From positions 1 through 5,586 of the forward strand of contig DYJQ01000002.1 of assembly GCA_020723045.1 (NCBI GenBank): DNA of 5,586 bases, written 5' to 3'. The stretch comes from Candidatus Micrarchaeum sp. Lineage in GTDB: Archaea > Micrarchaeota > Micrarchaeia > CAILAH01. Below the pieces are notes generated by a model. The model ran no database searches, had not been told where the DNA came from, and saw nothing but the letters and a program-made list of their open reading frames with translations. Positions 1 to 5,554 of the stretch are shown one piece after another (position 1 is the stretch's first letter; every line of letters starts with the position of its first letter). The position numbers were made by a program, and so were the translations under genes.

Positions 1-15
1 AAGAAAAGAAGTACA

Positions 16-46
16 GGGATGGAAATATTTTGGCAGCGCGTCTGAT
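16..46 (-). promoter_or_regulatory. 3' arm of pre-23S processing stem (BHB)
   Basis: This 31-nt stretch just beyond the 23S 3' end pairs with 3106-3136 upstream of the 23S 5' end. There are a 12-bp outer helix (GGGATGGAAATG with TATTTCCATCCC, closed by a G-U pair) and a 12-bp inner helix (AGCGCGTCTGAT with ATCAGACGCGCT). Between them lies AGGT opposite GCCA (three pairs plus an A-A mismatch), flanked by 3-nt bulges TGA and AAA. This is the bulge-helix-bulge that archaeal tRNA-splicing endonuclease cuts to release pre-23S. The pairing is read directly; the function follows from known archaeal rRNA maturation. Confidence 0.88.
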
Positions 47-660
47 TTTAAAATACTGCTTTAGGCTTTAGTGGTGGTAGGCTCGCAAATCGCCGAAGCT
101 CTATGCTTACACCTCCACTCTATCAAACCCATCTGCTGTGGGCGCCTATGATGCGTCGTTTTGGGTACGGCTTCAGCCTTAGATGCTTTCAGGCCTTATC
201 CGCATGGAGCGTAGCTACCCGGCAGTGCTTGACACAACCGGTACACCAGTGGCTCCGATTCACCGTTCCTCTCGTACTAGGTGATCCTTCCCCTCACGCA
301 CTCACACTCCCAATAGATACTACCGTACTGTCTCGCGACGTACTGAACCCAGCTCACGTAGCTCTTTAACGGATGAACAACCCGACCCTTGGTAGCTTAT
401 GCACCACCAGGATGAGCTGAGCCGACAGCGATGTATCAAACCGCGAGGTCGATGTGTACTCTCGCCCGCGACAAATCGGTTACCCCCGGGGTAACTTGTC
501 TGACAGCTAGGACCCTCACCAAAAGGGAATGCCTAGGTTCGCTATACCCGACTTTCGTCTCTGCGTTCCACGCTTTTAGGAACACAGTCAGCCCAACATA
601 TGTTATTTTCCCTTGACGGTGGATTTTCATGAGCACTCTGGTTGGAGTAGCGATCTCCAA

Positions 661-706
661 CCAAAGTTTTTTCTTTTTCCTAGGTTTTTCCTTTCTAGAG
701 AAAAAG
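661..706 (-). other. 23S rRNA small intron 2 (about 46 nt, BHB type)
   Basis: An A/T-rich hairpin insertion interrupts 23S just before the conserved GTTGGAGATC loop (domain V, roughly E. coli 2320-2330). A BHB can be drawn with central helix AAAG/CTTT, 5' bulge AGC and 3' bulge GGT, and inner helix TTTTTC/GAAAAA. Cutting after the second base of each bulge joins CAGAAAGAG to TTGGAGATCG, which restores the archaeal-type GTTGGAGATCG. Its sequence is nearly the same as the other 23S intron (671-710 against 1931-1970, 36 of 40 identical). The insertion is clear, but the exact ends are less certain than for the other introns because the surrounding helix is variable. Confidence 0.72.
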
Positions 707-710
707 CTCT
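671..710 (-). repeat. Copy 1 of 40-nt block shared by the two 23S introns
   Basis: This block aligns without gaps to 1931-1970 with four mismatches in 40 positions. Conserved parts on the plus strand include the first ten bases ttctttttcc, the middle aggtttttc and the last ten aaaaagctct. The four bases at its right end fall in the exon under the preferred splice model, so the insertion register differs slightly between the two sites. The block forms the intron hairpin on the minus strand. Confidence 0.85.
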
Positions 711-1919
711 TTCTGACCCACCTAAGTTGAGCATTGGGCACCCTTGTTTCCTTTTCGAGGGCGTACCACCCCAGCCGAACTACCCACCTGCTGATGTTCT
801 CCTTTCGGAGTTAGGGATATCGTTTCCATTGGATGGTGTTACAATTTCGCCTCCACGCAACCCAAGAGCTGCGCTTCGAAGGCTCCCATCTACGCTCTGC
901 AACAGAAACAATATCCCAACAACAGGCTGTAGTGAAGCTCCACGGGGTCTTCGTTTCCCATTGGAAGACTCCGGCATATTCACCGGAAAGTGAGTTCACC
1001 AGGTCCCAGGCAGGGACAGCAGGAGAGACGTTATGCCATTCATGCAAGCCGCCAATTAAGCGGCGAGGTATTACGCTACCTCAAGAGGGTCAGAGTTACC
1101 CCCGCTCTTTGCCAGCGCTTAAGCCCGTTGAAACAGGCGTTCACGTACTGGTAGTGAGCAGGCATCGGCCTCTGTACACAGCCTTACGACCTTGCAGAGA
1201 CCTGTGTTTTTGATAAACAGTCGCTCTCCCCTTGTCACTGCGACCTGCTGATGCAATATATTTCAACTACAACAACAGGCACCCCTTCTTCCTAAGTTAC
1301 GGGGCTAGTTTGCCGAGTTCCCTTGCCTGAGTTTTCCTGATACGCCTTGGCCTGTTCAGCCAGGGGCACCTGTAATAGTTCTAGGTACGAACTTGCAGGA
1401 TCGTTACTCACTCCCTTTTCGTGGGCTCAAGGCCTTGACCGGATCCCCAAACGGGGACCATTGATGGCTTTCAACCACTTCTCCTCATAATGAGTCTCGA
1501 TGGTTGTATACCACTTAGACAGGGTCTCCCCTGCCCAGCCTAGCCTCAAGCGTCAGGAATGAGTCTTGCGTTGCCGCGCCTACCTGCAAGGCACAGGAAT
1601 ATTAACCTGTTTCCCTTTCGTCGGAAGGTGATTGGCCTCCAACTTAGGATCGGCTAACTCTCCGCTGACGAACGTTGCGGAGAAAACCGTGCCCTTTCGG
1701 CGTATGGGATTCTCACCCATATTTGCTGTTACTAACACCAGGATATTCATTCCATACAGCTCCATAGGACCTCACGGCCCTACTTCTGTGCCGTACGGAC
1801 GCCTTCCTACTAGATTACGCACACAGTGCGCACTCTTGGGTATCGGTGGCTGGTTTAGCCCCTATTATCTTCGGAGTCTGCCCTCTCGGTTGGTCCGCTA
1901 TTACGCGTTGCTTAGAGGA

Positions 1920-1970
1920 AACAGCGAGCTTTCTTTTTCCAAGGTTTTTCTTTTCCAAAGAAAAAGCTCT
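1920..1970 (-). other. 23S rRNA small intron 1 (51 nt) in the GTPase-associated centre
   Basis: Between GAAGCAGCC and CCTCTAAGCAACGCG the 23S sequence is interrupted by a hairpin rich in T and A runs. The BHB is well formed: central helix CAGC/GCTG, 5' bulge CAA, 3' bulge TTT, and inner helix GAGCTTT/AAAGCTC. Cutting after the second bulge base joins GAAGCAGCCA to TCCTCTAAG. That matches the universal GTPase-associated centre in sequence and spacing, with 13 nt between CAGCCA and GCGTAATAGC as in E. coli. The site corresponds to about E. coli 1077/1078, next to the thiostrepton-binding region, so unspliced 23S should be non-functional. Confidence 0.9.
1931..1970 (-). repeat. Copy 2 of 40-nt block shared by the two 23S introns
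   Basis: Partner of 671-710, with 36 of 40 bases identical and no gaps. The similarity is confined to the introns and does not continue into the rRNA exons, as expected if one intron gave rise to the other. On the minus strand TTTTTCTT pairs with AAGAAAAA around a TGGAA loop. Confidence 0.85.
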
Positions 1971-3105
1971 TGGCTGCTTCTAAGCCTACCTCCCAACTGT
2001 CTGTGAGAGGGGTCTCCTTAACGTTTAGCACTTAACCAGCTCTAGGGGACCTTAACCCAAGTCTTGGTCGTTCCCATCACGCCCCCCAGGTTTACCCTGA
2101 GGCACCCGACTGCACCCATCTACGATGAACAGGTGTTCGGAGTTTGAAAGGAAAGTAGGGCCTTTCGACCCCGTGCTTCCCGATCGGTGCTCTACCCCCT
2201 GCTCTATCTCCGGATGCGCCATGCTGAGACATGCTTCGGAAGGAACCCGCTATCGCCGAGCTCGATTGAACTTTCATCCCTAGACGTCGGTCACCTAAGC
2301 GGAATAGACCAGCACTAGTTTAGCGCCTCCACCAGTTTTTAGACCGGCTTCGCGCTGCCAACGCCTAGCTCGTATCGGCTTCGGGTCTCGCAATAGTGAT
2401 TCGCGCCCTTTCAGACGCCCCGCCTCGCTTGTACTGCGCGGGCTTGCTTTCGCTCCGCCTTTCGGCTCACCACTACTGCGAACTCCCTGGCTCTTGCTTC
2501 GAGAAGAAAGACAGGACATCGGTCCACCCGTTTCGTTTCCACCCTCTCGAGTGGTCACTTCAACAGGCTTCTACCCTTTCATGCCCTGCCGATCTGTCAC
2601 CATACAGTTTCAGGCACTTTTAACCCTCCTACCTGGAGTGCTTTTCAGCGTTCCCTCACGGTACTAATCCGCTATCGGATTCCGGTTTCTGTTTAGGTTT
2701 GGAGGTTGGTACCCCCATATTCGGACTCCCTCAGGGAGCCCTACTCAACGCACCACCCTCCCACAAACTTCGCTTACGGGGCTGTCACCCTTTATCGCAG
2801 AGCATTCCAGCTCACTTCAGCTCGCTAATGGGATAGAACGGTGCACCACATCCGCCCGACATTACTGCCGGGAGTTCGGTTTGACACTATGCGGCTTTCA
2901 GTCGCCCATACTAACCGCATCTCAATTGATTTCTCTTCCTCCCGCTACTTAGATGCTTCAATTCACGGGGTTGCAACCCATCTCTGGGTAACGGGCAATC
3001 TCGGGTTCAAAGGTCGCATGCACCTACCCCGAGCTTATCGCAGCTTGCCGCGGCCCAAAACCGGAGCCAGGCCATCCCCTGTATGGTTTACTACAATATG
3101 TATTC

Positions 3106-3136
3106 ATCAGACGCGCTTCAACCTCATTTCCATCCC
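3106..3136 (-). promoter_or_regulatory. 5' arm of pre-23S processing stem (BHB)
   Basis: This arm lies just upstream of mature 23S and pairs with 16-46 across the whole 23S. Within the arm, GGGATGGAAATG is the outer helix, AGGT the central helix, TGA the 3-nt bulge and AGCGCGTCTGAT the inner helix. Cutting within TGA and within AAA on the other arm would release pre-23S, which in Archaea is commonly circularised by ligation of the cut ends. Confidence 0.88.
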
Positions 3137-3329
3137 TCTTTGTAAGAAGGATGTAAGGGAGCCTTTGATGGCATAACGAAAATGCCAATCCTCTTTTACG
3201 AGCTTTTCTTACGAGGTTCTTTCGGTATATCCGAAAGAAACTCTTCTTGGCATCCCAAAGAAAAGCTCAATAGAGCATTCCACCGAAGCGGAATTACCTT
3301 CTTTACCAGCTCGCAAAGAAAGCTGTGCA
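3137..3329 (-). other. Spacer between tRNA-Ala and 23S, hairpin-rich
   Basis: There is no gene here. I looked for a second tRNA and found no cloverleaf. Minus-strand hairpins are ATTCCG/CGGTGGAAT around a CTT turn (about 3279-3296), TGGCAT/ATGCCA (about 3169-3187), and the large intron-like element at 3200-3268. The rest is A/T-rich leader to the pre-23S stem and would be discarded in maturation. Confidence 0.6.
3200..3268 (-). other. Intron-like hairpin element in the spacer
   Basis: An 11-bp perfect inverted repeat (GAGCTTTTCTT with AAGAAAAGCTC) encloses a second hairpin (TTCTTTCGG with CCGAAAGAA) and the motif GGGATGCC. The stretch 3244-3263 closely matches 3373-3394 in the T-loop intron of the neighbouring tRNA. 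It therefore looks like a member of the same intron family. However, I could not draw a proper 4-bp central helix with two 3-nt bulges: the flanks CTCT and AGAG pair, but they are separated from the inner stem by an asymmetric ATT/GTAAA loop. It may be a decayed intron or a spacer insertion with no need to splice. Confidence 0.55.
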
Positions 3330-3343
3330 TGGACTCAGCGAGA

Positions 3344-3400
3344 TTTTCTGCACCAAATTTCTTTGGTGCAGCTTTCTTGGCATCCCCAAAGAAAGGTGCC
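3344..3400 (-). other. tRNA-Ala intron at position 59/60 (T-loop, 57 nt)
   Basis: The T-arm GCGAG-TTCAAA is separated from T-CTCGC by 57 nt. The BHB has central helix TTCA/AGAA (three pairs plus A-A), bulges AAG and AAT, and inner helix GCACC/GGTGC. Cutting after the second bulge base restores a standard seven-base T-loop, TTCAAAT. The intron can also form CTTTCTT/AAGAAAG with the GGGATGCC motif in its loop, and a 9-bp hairpin TGCACCAAA/TTTGGTGCA with a GAAA tetraloop. Introns at 59/60 are known from some Thermoproteales tRNAs but are non-canonical. Confidence 0.88.
3373..3394 (-). repeat. Shared intron motif (copy in the T-loop intron)
   Basis: On the plus strand this reads tttcttggcatccccaaaga plus two more a's. 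It matches 3244-3263 in the spacer element apart from one extra c in the c-run. It contains one of four copies in the window of plus-strand ggcatccc; the others are at 3249-3256, 5178-5185 and 5571-5578. On the minus strand it forms a stem capped by GG-GATG-CC. Confidence 0.75.
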
Positions 3401-3422
3401 TTTGAACTCGCGACCTCCCGCT

Positions 3423-3525
3423 GTCCTTTTTCTTTCGGTTTTCGTGCTTCGCACGAAACATCCTAAAGAAAACCGACACTAAAAGAAAGTGTCGAGGTGC
3501 TTCTTCGGTTCCCCAAAGAAACACA
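3423..3525 (-). other. tRNA-Ala intron in the anticodon loop (about 103 nt, position 37/38)
   Basis: The anticodon stem halves CCCGC and GCGGG are separated by about 103 nt beyond a seven-base loop. Placing the intron at the canonical 37/38 site gives the loop TTTGCAA with anticodon TGC. Inside are hairpins GTG-TTCTT-GG/CC-AAGAA-CAC, CGACACT/AGTGTCG and TTTCGTGC/GCACGAAA. I could not draw a clean BHB: the central helix would start with two U-G pairs and end in a mismatch. The ends are therefore inferred from the cloverleaf, and a relaxed motif or nested introns are possible. Confidence 0.78.
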
Positions 3526-3563
3526 TGCAAAGCGGGCGCTCTACCGGACTGAGCTATGAGCCC

Positions 3564-3715
3564 ATTACGAGGGCGCTTCCGCCCCTCGTGCTCCCAGGTA
3601 GTCCGCTTCAGCGGACACTTGGCTTCAAGAGAGATTTTATGGTAGTAGAGCAGACGTATCGTGTGATCTGTTCTCGCATGCACATCCTGATTTTAGCTTG
3701 TTAACAATCGCTAAC
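3564..3715 (-). other. Spacer between 16S and tRNA-Ala
   Basis: There is no gene here. Two clear hairpins are present on the minus strand: GTCCGCTGAAGCGGAC at 3601-3616, and a longer one at 3568-3590 (ACGAGGG/CCCTCGT with a bulged G and a GAAG loop) directly before tRNA position 1. The remainder should contain the 3' arm of the pre-16S processing stem, but its partner lies outside the window, so this cannot be tested. Confidence 0.6.
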
Positions 3716-3722
3716 GGAGGTG
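3716..3722 (-). promoter_or_regulatory. Anti-Shine-Dalgarno sequence at 16S 3' end
   Basis: The minus strand reads ATCACCTCC at the 16S 3' terminus. Its CACCTCC is the exact complement of the GGAGGTG found before the intron-encoded reading frame in the same 16S gene. Confidence 0.9.
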
Positions 3723-3844
3723 ATCTATCCGCAGGTTCCCCTACGGATACCTTGTTACGACTTAGCCCCCCTCATGAAACTCTAGTTCGATGACGGCAAG
3801 AACCGCCACCTCACTAAAACCTCACTTGGGTGACTTGACGGGCA

Positions 3845-3882
<38 letters not shown>

Positions 3883-4126
3883 CTGACATGCGATTACTAG
3901 GCATTCCAACTTCATGAGGGCGAGTTACAGCCCTCAATCTGTACTGGGGTAGGGTTTCAGGGATTAGCTTGCCCTTTCGGGTTTGCAGCCCGTTGTCCCT
4001 ACCATTGTAGGCCACGTGTAGCCCAGGAGATTCGGGGCATACTGACCTACCGTCGCCCACTCCTTCCTCCCGTTTAACACGGGCAGTCCCCTTAGAGTGC
4101 CTTCCGGCCGGAGCCGAAAGTAGCAA

Positions 4127-4618
4127 CTAAGGGCGTGGGTCTCGCTCGTTACCGGACTGTAGAGCCTGAGAGTAAGGCTTAATGAATTCCATAAAATCCC
4201 TAGGAGGATTTGGAATATGATACTTGCCTTCTTTTACTAACCTGAACCCCAACCTTTCGATCAGGAGCATTTTATCAAGACCGATGCCGTAAAACTTCGG
4301 GATATCGTTCTCAACCTTCCCGGCGGCATCGAAAATCCCGGCGACAAAAGCCGCACTGTGCGCGTTTTTGTGCCTGAACCTATTTTCCATCTCTTTTTCT
4401 ACATCAACAAAGAACCTCTTATAACCTGAATGATAGAAATACGCCTTCTTTCCGCTTATGAGTATCTTATTTGAGCTCATGAGCCCTGCATCAAGAACAC
4501 CTTTTATGAAATATTCGCGAACATGCGGCATCCCATAAACCCCAAGTCCGACAGTGCTCTTTCGCGCGGACCACATCCCGATAACATAAGCGATTTCAGG
4601 TGTTAAGCCAACCTTCAT
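4127..4618 (-). CDS. Intron-encoded LAGLIDADG-type homing endonuclease, catalytic acids apparently lost
   Basis: A 163-residue frame occupies nearly all of the 499-nt 16S intron. Two degenerate LAGLIDADG helices are visible: AYVIGMWSARKS (residues 10-21) and FVAGIFDAAGKV (91-102), about 80 residues apart, as in compact two-motif archaeal enzymes. Active members of the family carry an acidic residue at the end of each motif (GDG, or DAD/DAE-G). Here the corresponding positions look like R19 and A99, so cleavage activity is doubtful and a DNA- or RNA-binding (maturase-like) role or decay is possible. The start ATG at 4618 is set by GGAGGTG six bases upstream. Codons 1-156 are intronic; the last seven residues come from 16S exon sequence. 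An intact frame argues against long-term neutrality. The family call comes from motif shape and location, not from a search. Confidence 0.82.
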   Translation of the reverse strand: MKVGLTPEIAYVIGMWSARKSTVGLGVYGMPHVREYFIKGVLDAGLMSSNKILISGKKAYFYHSGYKRFFVDVEKEMENRFRHKNAHSAAFVAGIFDAAGKVENDIPKFYGIGLDKMLLIERLGFRLVKEGKYHIPNPPRDFMEFIKPYSQALQSGNERDPRP

Positions 4619-4648
4619 TCATTACACCTCCTCTCAAACTCTACGGTT
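4150..4648 (-). mobile_element. 16S rRNA intron with homing-endonuclease gene (499 nt)
   Basis: 16S is interrupted at about E. coli 1100, between GTTAAGTCCGG and AACGAGCGAG. The BHB has central helix CCGG/CCGG, 5' bulge GAA, 3' bulge TAA, and inner helix ACCGTAGAG/CTCTACAGT with one C-A mismatch. Cutting after the second base of each bulge joins TTAAGTCCGGGA to ACGAGCGAGACC, the same length as E. coli across this site. The body is almost entirely the LAGLIDADG frame, the layout typical of archaeal mobile rRNA introns such as those encoding I-DmoI and I-PorI. Splicing should use the host endonuclease and ligase. Confidence 0.92.
4625..4631 (-). promoter_or_regulatory. Ribosome binding site of the intron gene
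   Basis: GGAGGTG on the minus strand is fully complementary to the 16S 3' end and lies six bases before the ATG at 4618. It rules out the overlapping ATG at 4622, whose frame closes after eight codons. It lies inside the intron, so translation is possible from excised intron or from unspliced precursor. Confidence 0.85.
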
Positions 4649-4802
4649 TCCCGGACTTAACCGGACAGTTCACACCACGAGCTGACGATGGCCATGCACC
4701 ACCTCTCGGCTTGTCAAGCAAGGTCTTTAGCCTGGCTCTCATTCTGCCGTCGCTCCCGGTAAGATTCCCGGCGTTGAATCCAATTGAACCGCAGCCTCCA
4801 CG

Positions 4803-4837
<35 letters not shown>

Positions 4838-4954
4838 TAGCCTTGCGGCCGTACTCCCCAGGTGGCAGACTTAACACCTACGCTACGGCACGGCAACAGC
4901 TCGAAGCTATTGCCACACCAAGTCTGCATCATTTACAGCTAGGACTACCGGGGT

Positions 4955-5030
4955 TTTTAGGCCCTTTCTTTCTTAGTGTCGATTACTTATGATATTCGCG
5001 TGCAAGCACGCGAAACGGAAAGAAAGGACT
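4955..5030 (-). other. 16S rRNA small intron (76 nt) at E. coli 793/794
   Basis: The conserved GGGATTAGAT-ACCCCGG segment is split. The BHB has central helix TTAG/CTAA, 5' bulge ATA, 3' bulge AAA, and a 12-bp inner helix GTCCTTTCTTTC/GAAAGAAAGGGC. An internal hairpin TTCGCGTGC/GCACGCGAA lies within. Cutting after the second bulge base gives GGATTAGATACCCCGGTAG, the expected mature sequence. The interruption falls inside the binding site of the common 806R primer (787-806). Confidence 0.95.
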
Positions 5031-5096
5031 ATCTAATCCCGTTTGCTCCCCTAGCCTTCGCTCCTCACCGTCGGACGTGTTTTGGTTAGACGCCTT

Positions 5097-5196
5097 TTGT
5101 GGAGCCTTTTTCGCAAGCCTTTTTAAGCACAATCGTTTGCCCAAAGGCAAACGTGTGCCATTTCCCGAAGGGAAATAGGCATCCCGAAAAAGGCTT
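5097..5196 (-). other. 16S rRNA small intron (100 nt) near E. coli 725-730
   Basis: GTGGCGAAGGCGTC is split. The BHB has central helix GTGG/CCAC, 5' bulge CGA, 3' bulge AAA, and a perfect 11-bp inner helix AGCCTTTTTCG/CGAAAAAGGCT. Cutting after the second bulge base joins GTGGCG to AAGGCGTC and restores the universal sequence exactly. Two further hairpins lie inside: ATTTCCC/GGGAAAT and CGTTTGCC/GGCAAACG. The start of the intron shares an identical 17-mer with the intron at the right edge. Confidence 0.95.
5177..5193 (-). repeat. 17-nt repeat shared by two 16S introns
   Basis: The plus strand aggcatcccgaaaaagg is identical to 5570-5586. Both copies lie in the 5' half of an intron and contain the GGGATGCC motif of the minus strand. 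The second copy touches the window edge, so the match may extend further. Confidence 0.9.
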
Positions 5197-5227
5197 CGCC
5201 ACTGCTGGTCCGCCCAGGATTAACGGA

Positions 5228-5263
5228 TAGTAAAAAACCACTCAGCTTTTGCCGAGAGGCTTA
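5228..5263 (-). other. 16S rRNA minimal intron (36 nt) in the 690 loop
   Basis: GGGGTAAAATCCGTTAATCC is interrupted by a 36-nt hairpin after GTAAAA, near E. coli 696. The BHB has central helix GTAA/TTAC, 5' bulge AAT, 3' bulge TAT, and inner stem AAGCC/GGTTT continuing (past a T-T mismatch) into CTCGGC/GCTGAG with an AAAA loop; one extra T sits in the 3' strand. Cutting after the second bulge base restores GTAAAATCCG and the expected 28-nt spacing from GTAAAAT to CAGTGG. An alternative is an unspliced expansion of the 690 loop, but that loop is at the subunit interface and is normally invariant in length. Confidence 0.75.
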
Positions 5264-5554
5264 TTTTACCCCTACCCCGAGCGTACCCCTAACCTCCCCC
5301 ACTCCCAAGCCTGACAGTATCACTGGCCCGCCCTTCGGTTAAGCCGAAGGATTTCACCAATGACTTAACAGGCCGGCTACGAGCGCTTTAGACCCAATAT
5401 GGGTGGATACCACTTGTAGTGCCGGTATTACCGCGGCGGCTGGCACTGGTCTTACCCACTCCTTATTCGCCGAGTTTTTTAGACTCAGCAAAAGACCTCC
5501 CGAAAGAGGTCACTCTGAGTTCCCTCATCACACTTGCGTGCATTCCACAGCCTC

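Larger units (their letters stand above)
60..3098 (-). rRNA. 23S ribosomal RNA, near complete, two introns
   Basis: Large-subunit rRNA transcribed leftward. Landmarks on the minus strand include the 5' region with GGATGGCCTGGCTCCGG, the GTPase-associated centre with GGCTTAGAAGCAGCC, the domain IV segment GAGGTAGCG then GCATGAATGG, the peptidyl-transferase segment near 470-495, GAGCTGGGTTCAG with CGCGAGACAG near 320-350, and CTGAAAGCATCTAAGG near 180. Removing introns 1920-1970 and 661-706 leaves about 2940 nt, a normal archaeal length. Some core positions resemble crenarchaeal sequences (GTAACTCTGACCCTCTTGAGG, and UAACC in the peptidyl-transferase loop). Both ends are approximate and were placed from the flanking processing stem. 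Open frames across this region are incidental. Confidence 0.96.
3330..3563 (-). tRNA. tRNA-Ala (anticodon UGC), two introns
   Basis: A full cloverleaf is recovered from three exons: 3563-3526, 3422-3401 and 3343-3330 (74 nt in all). The acceptor stem GGGCTCA/TGAGTCC includes G3-U70, the alanine identity pair. D-arm stem is GCTC/GAGC, anticodon stem CCCGC/GCGGG, anticodon loop TTTGCAA, variable loop AGGTC, T-stem GCGAG/CTCGC, T-loop TTCAAAT, and discriminator A73. CCA is not encoded. A tRNA-Ala(UGC) in the 16S-23S spacer is common in Euryarchaeota and several other archaeal groups. Two introns in a single tRNA, one of them in the T-loop, is unusual. Confidence 0.94.

Noticed and set aside
613..1213. 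Overlapping plus-strand open frames of 126 codons each
   Set aside because: They are antisense to conserved 23S domains IV-V, and the translations show no recognisable domain.
2380..2480. GC-rich, hairpin-rich 23S segment considered as another insertion
   Set aside because: It fits a variable but normal archaeal 23S domain I/II region. There are no BHB, no A/T-rich intron signature and no excess length.
3137..3329. Possible second spacer tRNA
   Set aside because: No acceptor, D, anticodon and T arms could be assembled, even when the 69-nt element was removed as an intron.
3303..3683. Minus-strand open frame of 126 codons across the tRNA-Ala and spacer
   Set aside because: It runs through the tRNA exons and introns, with low-complexity Lys/Arg-rich translation and no ribosome binding site. 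The cloverleaf explains the sequence.
3564..3715. Hairpins as rho-independent-like terminators
   Set aside because: They are inside an rRNA operon, lack a following T-run on the minus strand, and fit spacer processing structures better.
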